A stretch of 7,941 nt of DNA from Thermodesulfobacteriota bacterium (GTDB taxonomy: Bacteria > Desulfobacterota > S145-22), in NCBI GenBank assembly GCA_024763435.1, contig JANTFN010000070.1, positions 1-7,941 on the forward strand, given 5' to 3'. A program made the translations under genes and the position numbers. Shown piece after piece: positions 1 through 7,100 of this stretch. The notes below the pieces were generated by a model that saw only the letters and a program-made list of their open reading frames with translations, did no database searches and was not told the DNA's origin. Position 1 is the first letter of the stretch, and the number at the start of each line of letters is the position of its first letter.

Positions 1-117
1 AACGGCATTACTATTTGACTTCTCCGTTTAGTCATTGTTAATTTTCTCTCTTTACGCAATCTTCCCTTTATTAGTAACATAATTTTCCGGGGTTAGCTAC
101 GGAATGTCCCGAGGGGG
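1..117. other. Intergenic left edge, no gene seen
   Basis: AT-rich stretch downstream of the transporter gene's stop codon. No ORF with a plausible start or ribosome site is visible on either strand, and no tRNA or repeat is recognisable. Its only structure is a weak imperfect hairpin at the right end, listed separately. Confidence 0.5.
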
Positions 118-121
118 CTAA
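93..121 (-). terminator. Weak hairpin at the transporter stop codon
   Basis: On the minus strand TTAGC and GCTAA form a 5-bp outer stem that includes the TAG stop codon. A short inner CGGG/TCCG stem with an ACAT loop lies inside it. No T-tract follows (the next bases are CCCCGG), so it is not a standard intrinsic terminator. It could be a 3'-end stabilising structure or chance. Confidence 0.2.
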
Positions 122-1017
122 TTCCCGGCCTGACTCTTTTTCTCAAGTTTAAACTTCCCCCACAAAAGCAGTTCAATCCCGGCCAGGGTTATGAGTCCGC
201 CGATACTCTGTTTCAGCGTGGGGACCTGGCGCAGCCAGAGGTAGGACCCTATCAGGACCATCAGGGGGTTGGTTGCCCGCACAAGGGACGCCTTCGATGC
301 CTCAAGATACTGGAGCCCTGTAAACAGGAGAAGAACCCCTAAAAACGGGCCCAGAAAAGCGCCCGCGGCAATTTCGAGGAGTGTTGGAAGGGCTGGAAGC
401 GTGTGAGCGGCCTGGAAAAAATAGATCACAGAGATGGAAAGAAACAGCAGAAAGGTGCGGTAAGCGGAAAAGGCAACCGGATAAACATCCTTAAGACTCA
501 CCTTGATCAGAACAGTGTTGATGGAAAACAGCAGAGAGAAAAAAACAATCAGCAGAAAACCGATGAAAACAAGCCTTCCTGAATTATAGGTCATCAAGGC
601 CACGCCCATTACGAGAATAGCGCCTCCGATCCCCTCCAGAACGGTAAAACGCTCGCCGAGAAAAATAATTCCCAGCGCCACGGTCATGACGATGGAAATA
701 TTTCCGTAAAAAGATGCCAGGGCGGGATTCATCAGACGTATGGTATAAAAAAAGAGGAACGTGGCTACCACCTCAAAACCCCCCATCAGGATAACGAGAG
801 GCAACAGCCGCCGTGGAATCTTGAAGGTTTTCACCCCTTTTGTTTTCAGGAAAATAATAAGAAAATAAACGCTTGCGAACATAAACCAGTAAAACAGAAA
901 CGGGTAAAGACCCAGTCTCGGCTGGACATCCTTGGCAATCAGAAACACCACGGAGAGGCAGAGGTTGGCCAGAAAAATAAGTCCGTATCCCTTCAGGGGT
1001 TTTCCTGTAAATTCCAT
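118..1017 (-). CDS. DMT superfamily (EamA) transporter
   Basis: A 299-residue, very hydrophobic protein with about ten predicted transmembrane segments in two homologous EamA halves (roughly residues 10-143 and 150-287), the usual size and layout of drug/metabolite transporters in the inner membrane. The end of the first half, NPALASFYGNISIVM (97-111) followed by FLGERFTVLE (119-128), is typical of the family. The second half shows the matching RATNPLMVLIG (247-257). Members export amino acids, metabolites or toxic compounds, and the substrate cannot be read from sequence. The ATG at 1017 is the only plausible start: an in-frame TGA lies eight codons upstream with no ATG, GTG or TTG between. 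There is no Shine-Dalgarno sequence, and a TATAAT ends 7 nt before the ATG, so the mRNA is probably leaderless. It diverges from the CoA-ligase gene. The family call is firm, the substrate open. Confidence 0.93.
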   Translation of the reverse strand: MEFTGKPLKGYGLIFLANLCLSVVFLIAKDVQPRLGLYPFLFYWFMFASVYFLIIFLKTKGVKTFKIPRRLLPLVILMGGFEVVATFLFFYTIRLMNPALASFYGNISIVMTVALGIIFLGERFTVLEGIGGAILVMGVALMTYNSGRLVFIGFLLIVFFSLLFSINTVLIKVSLKDVYPVAFSAYRTFLLFLSISVIYFFQAAHTLPALPTLLEIAAGAFLGPFLGVLLLFTGLQYLEASKASLVRATNPLMVLIGSYLWLRQVPTLKQSIGGLITLAGIELLLWGKFKLEKKSQAGN

Positions 1018-1024
1018 GACGTTT

Positions 1025-1054
1025 ATTATAACCGCAAATCACGCGGGGTTACAA
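1025..1054 (-). promoter_or_regulatory. Sigma70-type promoter of the DMT transporter, leaderless
   Basis: On the minus strand a TTGTAA -35 (1054-1049, 4 of 6 consensus bases) is followed after 18 bp by a perfect TATAAT -10 (1030-1025). Only 7 nt separate the -10 from the ATG, so the expected first transcribed base is at or one base before the start codon. This agrees with the absence of a ribosome binding site. Confidence 0.6.
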
Positions 1055-1108
1055 TACAAGTGAGGTATGTGCCGTTTGTGCGGTATTGCATTTTCCCCCT
1101 CACCCCGT

Positions 1109-1131
1109 CCCGCTCCCCCCGGGGGCGCGGG
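1109..1131. repeat. GC-rich REP-like hairpin
   Basis: CCCGCTCCCC (1109-1118) pairs with GGGGCGCGGG (1122-1131) with a single mismatch and a CCG loop. The preceding CCCTCACCCCGTCC context (from about 1097) resembles short palindromic extragenic elements that are dispersed in many proteobacterial genomes. It sits in the middle of the divergent intergenic region, outside both promoters. Whether it is repeated in this genome cannot be judged from one copy. Confidence 0.45.
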
Positions 1132-1155
1132 AGGCGCAAAGTGATTGTTAAAACC

Positions 1156-1171
1156 TGACAAAAACCTGTCA
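1156..1171. promoter_or_regulatory. Inverted repeat TGACA-N6-TGTCA, candidate operator
   Basis: A perfect 5-bp inverted repeat, TGACA (1156-1160) and TGTCA (1167-1171), with spacer AAAACC. It ends 4 bp upstream of the proposed -35 of the CoA-ligase promoter, where an activator or repressor dimer could bind. Half-sites of 5 bp do occur by chance, so this is only a candidate. Confidence 0.35.
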
Positions 1172-1175
1172 TCCA

Positions 1176-1204
1176 TTGGTCAAGTGTCTTGTTAGTGGTA
1201 TAAA
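1176..1204 (+). promoter_or_regulatory. Promoter of the CoA-ligase/hydrolase gene group
   Basis: TTGGTC (1176-1181, a weak -35), a 17-bp spacer, then TATAAA (1199-1204) preceded by TG at 1196-1197, which makes an extended -10. The start of transcription would be near 1211, leaving a leader of about 36 nt that contains the GGGAGGT ribosome site. The extended -10 can make up for the poor -35. No second promoter was found before the two downstream genes. Confidence 0.5.
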
Positions 1205-1236
1205 CAGAGAAATTTGTTCTTCATAAGAAACCTGCT

Positions 1237-1243
1237 GGGAGGT
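1237..1243 (+). promoter_or_regulatory. Ribosome binding site fixing the CoA-ligase start
   Basis: GGGAGGT lies 3 nt before the ATG at 1247, a close but usable spacing. It lies inside the reading frame if the upstream TTG at 1214 were used, and that TTG has no ribosome site, so the ATG is preferred. Confidence 0.65.
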
Positions 1244-1246
1244 CTC

Positions 1247-2626
1247 ATGAATCTTCACACACTTTTTTATCCTCGTTCGGTGGCGGTGGTGGGTGCTTCG
1301 GGAAATTTCTCCAAACTCGGGTACCATGTAATGAAAAGCCTCACCGAGGGCGGCTATGAAGGCACGATTATCCCCATCAATCCGGCAGCGGAAGATATTT
1401 TTGGCATCAGGGCCCATGCGTCGCTTTCAGAGGTTCCTGGGCCGGTTGACCTTGCGGTCATTGTGGTGCCGGCGGGGCTCGTCCCTGAAATTTTTCGACA
1501 GTGCGTTGCGAAGGGCGTTAAGGGGATTGTTCTCATAACAGCGGGATTTCGGGAAATCGAGGATGCCGGTGGAGAACGCCTGCATGAGGAGATCAAGGCC
1601 ATTGCCGATACGGCGGGGATTCCCGTTATTGGTCCCAATACGTTCGGGATTGTCAATTATTCAAACCGGCTGAACGCGACCTTCACACCGGAATTTTCCC
1701 GGGCGAGGCCGGGAGATATCGCCCTTGTCAGCCAGAGCGGCGGAATAGCTCACATGGGCGCTTTCCTTGCCATGCGGATGGAAATGGGCCTGTCTTGTAT
1801 TGTCGGCCTGGGAAACCGTTTAAACGTTGATTTTTCGGAAATCCTGACCGACCTCTCGGAAGATGCCCGGACAAAAGTAATCGCGCTTTATGTGGAAGGG
1901 ATCGATACCCCGCGCCGGATGATGAAGGGCTTGCGCGCAATCCGGAAGAAAAAACGGGTGGTCGTGTACAAAACGGGACGTTCAAGAAAAGGTGACCTCG
2001 CCTCGAAATCGCACACGGGCTCCCTGGCCGGCAGTCACGAAACCTATATGGGGGCCTTCCGTCAGGCTGGCGTCCTGACTGTCGATAGTGCCGATGAACT
2101 CCTCGATACCGCCAAGGCCCTTTCCGGGTGTCCTTTTCCCGGTGGCCCCCGGGTGGCAATCCTCTCCGCGCAGGCGGGCCCGGGAATTGCCGCCTGTGAC
2201 GCCTGCGAAGAACGGGGACTTGCCCTGGCCGGGTTCGACCCCGGGACACAGGAGCGGGTCAATACCCATCTGCCCCCCCTTGCTTTGCGCACCAACCCCG
2301 TGGACATGGGACCGGCCTGGTATAATGCCGGGGCCCTGAACAATATTGTACGCGCGGTGATGGAAGACCCGAACGTGGACGGAATTTTGTTATTAACCAT
2401 GTTTGCCTCGGCCAATGTAAAAATTATTGAAGGTCTTCGAGAGACCCTTGTGGCCTGGGGTCAGAAGAAACCTGTCGTGAGCTGCATTCTCGCGCCGGAG
2501 GGTATCTGGGACAAGGCAATTCGCCATCTCGAACGGGAGGGCGCGCTGGTCAATTACCCCACCCCCGAACGGGCGGCGCGCGCGCTGGCAAACCTGTGGC
2601 AGAGCGCGTGGCTGCGGCAGCAGTAA
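1247..2626 (+). CDS. ADP-forming acyl-CoA synthetase, alpha subunit (CoA-binding)
   Basis: A 459-residue cytoplasmic protein of the NDP-forming acetate/acyl-CoA ligase family, which interconverts acyl-CoA + NDP + Pi and acid + NTP + CoA. It has a Rossmann CoA-binding domain (about 7-130, start PRSVAVVGASG), a succinyl-CoA-ligase-like domain (about 150-290: GDIALVSQSGGIAHMG at 156-171, GLGNRLNVDFSEIL at 187-200) and a second ligase domain (about 300-450: NPVDMG at 350-355, YPTPERAARAL at 437-447). His256 in KSHTGSLAG is the expected phospho-histidine. Glu217 in YVEG matches the glutamate that supports it. In the Pyrococcus enzyme these are His257 and Glu218. The length matches separate alpha subunits of archaeal ACD (about 460), not the roughly 700-residue fused form. 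No ATP-grasp beta subunit lies nearby, so this may pair with one encoded elsewhere. The acyl substrate is unknown. It is the first gene of the plus-strand group. Confidence 0.9.
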   Translation: MNLHTLFYPRSVAVVGASGNFSKLGYHVMKSLTEGGYEGTIIPINPAAEDIFGIRAHASLSEVPGPVDLAVIVVPAGLVPEIFRQCVAKGVKGIVLITAGFREIEDAGGERLHEEIKAIADTAGIPVIGPNTFGIVNYSNRLNATFTPEFSRARPGDIALVSQSGGIAHMGAFLAMRMEMGLSCIVGLGNRLNVDFSEILTDLSEDARTKVIALYVEGIDTPRRMMKGLRAIRKKKRVVVYKTGRSRKGDLASKSHTGSLAGSHETYMGAFRQAGVLTVDSADELLDTAKALSGCPFPGGPRVAILSAQAGPGIAACDACEERGLALAGFDPGTQERVNTHLPPLALRTNPVDMGPAWYNAGALNNIVRAVMEDPNVDGILLLTMFASANVKIIEGLRETLVAWGQKKPVVSCILAPEGIWDKAIRHLEREGALVNYPTPERAARALANLWQSAWLRQQ

Positions 2627-2646
2627 CAACGGATGGATAAAATACA

Positions 2647-2702
2647 TTTTCACACGGAAGCGCAAAGGTTTCTCGTTCTGCCTTTGGGATTTCGTGTGAA
2701 AA
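2647..2702 (+). promoter_or_regulatory. Long intercistronic hairpin abutting the hydrolase RBS
   Basis: TTTTCACACG (2647-2656) is perfectly complementary to CGTGTGAAAA (2693-2702). The stem extends by G-U, A-U, A-U to 13 bp, then after a small mismatched region continues as CAAAGG (2663-2668) with CCTTTG (2681-2686), closing a 12-nt loop. The base of the stem stops exactly at 2702, one base before the Shine-Dalgarno AAGGAG (2703-2708) of the next gene. The plus strand continues with A and not T, so it is not an intrinsic terminator for the upstream gene. Likely roles are mRNA processing or stability, translation control or a protein-binding palindrome. The structure is seen, the role inferred. 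Confidence 0.7.
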
Positions 2703-2715
2703 AAGGAGACAATTA

Positions 2716-3489
2716 ATGGCTATTATGACAATTAACGGGTTTGAATGCTACTACGAAATCCATGGCGAAGGGGATCCCGTTATCCTGCTCCACCACGGTT
2801 TTGGCTGCGTCAAGATGTGGAAGGATATCGTCCCTGGTCTAATTAAAAACGGGTACCAGGCGATTCTCTATGACCGGCGGGGATTCGGACAGTCGGACAA
2901 ACGGGATTTTTCCGCCTTTTATGTCAGTGATCGTTACCGGGATGAAAGTGTTGAGGAACTCCGCTCCCTGGCAGATGCCCTGGACCTGGAAGCCTTCCAT
3001 CTCGTGGGGCAGTGCGAAGGCGGGGTCATCGGGGCTGATTTTGCCGCGGCGTTTCCGAAAAGGGTAAAGACCCTCGTAACCTCCAGTACCCAGTGTTACA
3101 GCGAAACCACGATGGAGGTCTTCAACGCCACGAAATTTCCGCGTTCCTTTGGCGCGCTGGATGCCGGTACCCGAAACAAACTGATAAAGTGGCATGGAAA
3201 GGCCTATGCAGAGGACTTTTACCTCCGGTTTTCATGCTACGGCGGCGCCTACGGGCGGGATGTTTTCGACCTGCGCTCCCAGCTTGACCGGGTTACCTGC
3301 CCGTCCCTTGTCCTCTATCCCGATCGGAGTTTTCTCTTCAGGGTAGAACAGGGGGTTGCCTTTTATCGTCACCTTCAAAAGGGGGAACTGGCGGTGCTTC
3401 CAAAGTGCGGTCACAATACGTATGAACAGCAGCCGGCGGCCTATATTCACCATCTTCTTGAGTTTTTTGGGCGGCACATAGATAAATGA
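2716..3489 (+). CDS. Alpha/beta hydrolase with cysteine nucleophile elbow
   Basis: A 257-residue soluble protein with a complete alpha/beta-hydrolase fold. It shows the HHGFG oxyanion-hole segment (26-30), YDRRGFGQSD (52-61) after strand 4, the elbow LVGQCEGG (96-103) and the terminal histidine His233 in KCGHNTYE. The elbow residue is Cys100 (codon TGC at 3013), where esterases, lipases and thioesterases of this fold normally have serine. Cysteine here is known in dienelactone hydrolases and PHA synthases. The usual catalytic-acid motif G-D-R-D is PDRS at 202-205, so the canonical Asp is Ser205, with Asp203 two residues before. The start ATG follows AAGGAG by 7 nt. No signal peptide is seen. 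It lies 89 bp after the acyl-CoA synthetase subunit, which suggests action on an acyl-CoA or its product. It could be a thioesterase, acyltransferase, lactone hydrolase or a non-catalytic member. The fold is certain, the reaction unknown. Confidence 0.9.
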   Translation: MAIMTINGFECYYEIHGEGDPVILLHHGFGCVKMWKDIVPGLIKNGYQAILYDRRGFGQSDKRDFSAFYVSDRYRDESVEELRSLADALDLEAFHLVGQCEGGVIGADFAAAFPKRVKTLVTSSTQCYSETTMEVFNATKFPRSFGALDAGTRNKLIKWHGKAYAEDFYLRFSCYGGAYGRDVFDLRSQLDRVTCPSLVLYPDRSFLFRVEQGVAFYRHLQKGELAVLPKCGHNTYEQQPAAYIHHLLEFFGRHIDK

Positions 3490-3558
3490 ATTAGTTTGTC
3501 AATATAGAGGAGAGAGCGGGGAACGCAAAGCGCCATCATGGATCCCGCATATTATTTC

Positions 3559-3563
3559 AGGAG
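3559..3563 (+). promoter_or_regulatory. Ribosome binding site fixing the start of the 131-aa gene
   Basis: AGGAG lies 7 nt before the ATG at 3571, an ideal spacing. The in-frame ATG at 3538 has no such site upstream, so the shorter protein is preferred. Confidence 0.65.
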
Positions 3564-3570
3564 AATAAAC

Positions 3571-3966
3571 ATGGGCAGAGAAATATCGATATCGGTTGAT
3601 GAAAAAGAGATGTACAGGGCAATAGCCTGTTTCGCTTCGCCCGCTGAAGGGATCAAGCAGCAGGGCCAAATCAGGATGATTAGCAATGCCGAAGGTCAGC
3701 AGGGCAAACATGTCTTGTACATGCTGGCACAGCGTGCCCTTATCGATTTTGATGAAAAAGTTCTCCCTGTAATATCCTTGTCTTCAGGAATTCCTCTTGA
3801 GATTCCCTTCGAAGAAAGGCACATTTCCGTTGAGCAAGGTGCTGTCCTGGCTATGAACAACCAAAACCAAATTAAACTGTTTATCCACAAGGGCGTAGAT
3901 GCGCGGCCCATGCTGGTGGCCTTTCATCGGATGGCAACGCATATGATACGCCTGGATGTGCCGTGA
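3571..3966 (+). CDS. Small protein of unknown function (131 aa)
   Basis: I do not recognise this family. The 131-residue product has no predicted membrane segment or signal peptide, no cysteine cluster, and a mix of helical and strand-like segments, so it is probably a small cytoplasmic alpha/beta protein. Visible features are an acidic N-terminus (SVDEKEMYRAIACF, 8-21), a strand-like stretch LPVISLSSGIPLEIPFEERH around residues 65-84, and a histidine/methionine-rich C-terminal helix (LVAFHRMATHMIRLDVP). The start at 3571 is chosen from the AGGAG at -12. It follows the hydrolase gene by 81 bp on the same strand with no clear promoter in the gap, so it may be the last gene of the same transcript. 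The clear ribosome site and intact frame support a real gene. No function is proposed. Confidence 0.72.
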   Translation: MGREISISVDEKEMYRAIACFASPAEGIKQQGQIRMISNAEGQQGKHVLYMLAQRALIDFDEKVLPVISLSSGIPLEIPFEERHISVEQGAVLAMNNQNQIKLFIHKGVDARPMLVAFHRMATHMIRLDVP

Positions 3967-3986
3967 TTGGGAAGAATTCGATATAT

Positions 3987-4024
3987 TTTCTGTGCTTAGA
4001 TGAAAGCAAGAGAAATGTGTTTTT
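3987..4024 (+). terminator. Candidate intrinsic terminator of the plus-strand genes
   Basis: TTTCT (3987-3991) pairs with AGAAA (4011-4015), and inside it GCTT (3994-3997) pairs with AAGC (4004-4007) around the loop AGATGA. TGTGTTTTT follows. The stem is AU-rich with an internal loop, so it would be a weak terminator, but its place 20 bp after the last stop codon is right. Confidence 0.35.
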
Positions 4025-4034
4025 AACGCAAAAA

Positions 4035-4056
4035 AAGAGATATGGCTGTTTCTCGG
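4035..4056 (-). terminator. Possible weak terminator of the kinase gene
   Basis: On the minus strand GAGA and TCTC enclose a 10-nt loop and are followed by a run of seven T. The 4-bp stem is too short for an efficient terminator. The T-run and the position about 50 bp after the kinase stop are the only support. Confidence 0.2.
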
Positions 4057-4106
4057 TATTAAATGCTTCAATATATCTATTTTTAAAGGGTTTTCATTGA
4101 TCTGTT

Positions 4107-7100
4107 CTACTTCTTGTCCAAGACCTCGCGAACCTTAAGGGAAAGGGACTTTAACCCGTATGGCTTTTGAAGAAAGTGGATATTGGGTCCTAATATGCCG
4201 TCGCGCGTAATGTGTTTGTCGGTGTAGCCCGAAGAAAAAATGATTTTGAGTTGAGGCAGCTCCCGGTTAAGGGCCTCAGCCAGTTCTTTGCCCCCCATTT
4301 TGGGCATGATGACATCGGTAAAAAGGAGATCGATTGCCGGTTTCTGATTCTGCACAAACGCCAGTGCCTCCTCCCCGTTTCCCGCGCTGTAAACGGTATA
4401 TCCAAAAGATTCAAGCGTCTGAGAAACAAATTTGAGGATATCCGGATCATCCTCCACAACCAGAATGGTTTCTTTGCCCCGGGCGGGTTTTGAGGGTGTC
4501 TTTCGTGTTGTTTTTTCCGTCACAGGGGCCCCCTCCGTGGCAGGCCAGTAAAGGGTAAAGGTTGAGCCCTGCCCCGGTTCGCTGGTTACCTGAACAAACC
4601 CACCATTCTGTTTGACAATCCCGAAAACCGTGGAACACCCGAGCCCTGTTCCCCGTTCCGGCCCCTTGGTTGTAAAAAAGGGTTCAAAGACCTTCTCCAG
4701 CGTTTCATGGTCCATACCAACACCGGTATCGCTGACGCTGATAACGACATACTTGCCTTCAGGCAGGGCAGGGGAAGAAGTAGCATGTGTGGCATCGGCA
4801 GTAACAGCTTCGGTTTTAATGGTAATTTTTCTCTCTTTCCCCGATTTTTTTTGCTGGATGGCATCCTGGGCGTTGACCACAAGATTCAGGATGCACTGTT
4901 CCAGCTGCCCACGATCGGCAAGGAGCGTATCCCCTGATTCGCAGAGGGTATATTGAAAATCAATGTCTTCTCCAATAATCCGTCTAAGGGTTGTATGGAG
5001 GGCTTTGAGGATGTGGTTTGCGGAAAGGAAGGCGGGGCGGATAATCTGCTGGCGGCTGAAGGCAAGCAACTGATTTGTTACGCGGGTGGCCTGTTGGCTT
5101 GCCTTGAGGATGCCGGAAATCTCTTCGTAGTGAGGATCTCCGGGACCGAGATCCTTCAGGGCGGTCTCGGCGTTGCCCCGGATTATTGTAAGGACATTAT
5201 TGAAATCATGGGCAACCCCGCCGGTCAATCTGCCGATGGCCTCCAGTTGCGAGGCCTGCTGAATTTGCTCCTCAAGGGCCACTTCCTGCGTAATATCCCG
5301 TTTGATGGCAGCGTAGTTCTGGATCGCTCCTTTTTCGTTGAAAATAGGGAAGATATGGGCCGCTTCATGGAACAGCGAGCCGTCTTTTCGTTTGTTAATA
5401 AAGCGCCCGTTCCATGGCTTCCCGGCGGTGATGGTATCCCACAGATTTTCATAGAAAGATTTATCGTGCCGGCCGCTCTTCAGGACCTTGGGGGTTTCCC
5501 CCTTGGCCTCGGCGGCGCTGTAACCGGTAATTTTTTCAAAGGCGGGATTGACAAATTCGATGGTCCCCCGGGTATCCGTGATGACAATCTCCGCGTCGGT
5601 CTGGACCAGTAAAGTCACGAGTTTACGCATTTCATTTTCAAGCTGTTCCTGTTCCGTGACATCCCGAATAATGCCTTGAAATCCAACAGGTTCACCTTTA
5701 GTATCTTCTAAAAGGGTTGAAGTGATTTGCGTTGAAAGTATTTCGCCATTTTTTCGTTTCAGTTGGAGGGGAAAGTCCTGTACAACCCTGTTTTTCCCAA
5801 TTGCTTCGATGAAATTATTTCTGTCCTCGGGATTTTCATACAGGTCGGAAACTCTTAATTTCAGCAATTCTTCTTTTGAATAACCCAGAAGCCGGGCCCC
5901 GGCTTCATTGACATCAAGAAATTTTCCCTTTGCCGTCGTGATATAGGCGGAAATCGACGAGTTTTCAAAAAATCCCCGGAATTTCTTTTCGTTCTCGGCC
6001 AGGGCGGTCTGTAGGCGTTCTTGTTCTGTAACATCCCGAACAATGCCCTGATACATGACCGGGCGCCCCTGCTGATCCCTTATCGGGATAGCGGTATCAC
6101 GTAATGAAAGAACCTTTCCGTCTTTGCGTTTGAGATGAATGGGCAGGTCTCTGACGAACCCCTGCTGCTCGATTTCTTTAATAAATTGTTCGCGTTCCTT
6201 CACGTCGTCGTAGAGATCCGCAACCTTCAGTTCAGAGATTTCTTTCCGGTTGTATCCGAGGAGCTTCAGGGCGGCTGAATTGATATCAATAATGTTCCCG
6301 CTTTTGTCGGTGATATAGGCGAAAACCGCCGAGTTTTCAAAGAAACCCCGGAACTTTTTTTCGTTCTCGAGCAGGGCGTTTTGCAGGTGTTCCTGCTCCG
6401 TGACATCCCGAATAAATCCCTGATAACCGATGATTTCTCCCGCATTCTTTCTTGCCGATGCGGTGATACGGCAGGAAATAATTCTTCCGTCCTTCCGCCT
6501 CAGAAGAACCGGGTAATCCACAACAGAACCATTTTCCTTCATCTTTTCCGAGAAAAGGCGCCTGTCGTCAGGGTCCTTGTATAGCGTAGCCACATTCATC
6601 TGGCGAAGTTCTTGCGTGCTGTAGCCAAAGAGCCGGGCCCCTGCCTCGTTGGTTTCGAGGAGGTGCCCGTCTCGCGAGGTAAGATACGCAAAAACGGGGG
6701 CGCTTTCGAAAAATCCCCTGTATTCTGCCTCGCTTTCTGCGAGGGCATTTTGCAGCTGCTCCTGCGCTGTAATATCCCTCAAGATTCCCTGATACAGGGC
6801 GGGTTGTCCCTTTTTCCGCTCCATCAGGACAGTGGAATCGAGACACGAGAGAATCTTGCCGTCTTTACGCCTCAGGTGGATCGGACAATCCTGGACAAAC
6901 CCCTGTTGCTTTATCTTCTCAACACAATATTCCCTCTCCCGGGGGTCGATGTACAAGTCAGGTGCGGTCAGGGGGGATAATTCTTCCCGGCTGTACCCTA
7001 AAAGCCTCAGGGCCGCGTCGTTAATATCAACAATTTTACCATCTTCCGTGGTGAAATAGACGTAAACCGCCGCGGACTGGAAGAAGGTTTTGAATTTTGT

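Noticed and set aside
1214..1246. Upstream TTG start for the CoA-ligase gene (11 more residues)
   Set aside because: No ribosome site precedes it, it begins about 3 nt after the predicted transcription start, and family proteins begin close to the PRSVAVVGAS motif, as given by the ATG at 1247.
1728..2249. 173-codon open frame on the minus strand
   Set aside because: Antisense to the clearly coding CoA-ligase gene; the product is Arg/Pro-rich, as expected from reverse-frame reading of GC-rich codons.
2716..3489. Hydrolase read as a PHA synthase because of its GxCxGG elbow
   Set aside because: At 257 residues it is much shorter than any PhaC and lacks the PhaC N-terminal region; the remainder reads as a standard small alpha/beta hydrolase.
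3516..3548. GCGGG/CCCGC imperfect stem before the 131-aa gene
   Set aside because: Five pairs plus a wobble around a 23-nt loop, with no T-tract; too weak to call a terminator or riboswitch.
3538..3570. Upstream ATG for the 131-aa gene (11 more residues)
   Set aside because: No Shine-Dalgarno before it, while AGGAG sits at the right distance from the ATG at 3571.
3980..4077. GATATATT and AATATATC inverted repeat flanking the convergent gap
   Set aside because: Only 8 bp, AT-rich, 82 bp apart, not extended on either side and with no target duplication; chance is likely in such AT-rich DNA.
4953..5612. 219-codon open frame on the plus strand
   Set aside because: It lies wholly opposite the PAS6-HisKA-HATPase region of the intact kinase gene, and its product has no recognisable domain; it is a shadow of the coding strand.
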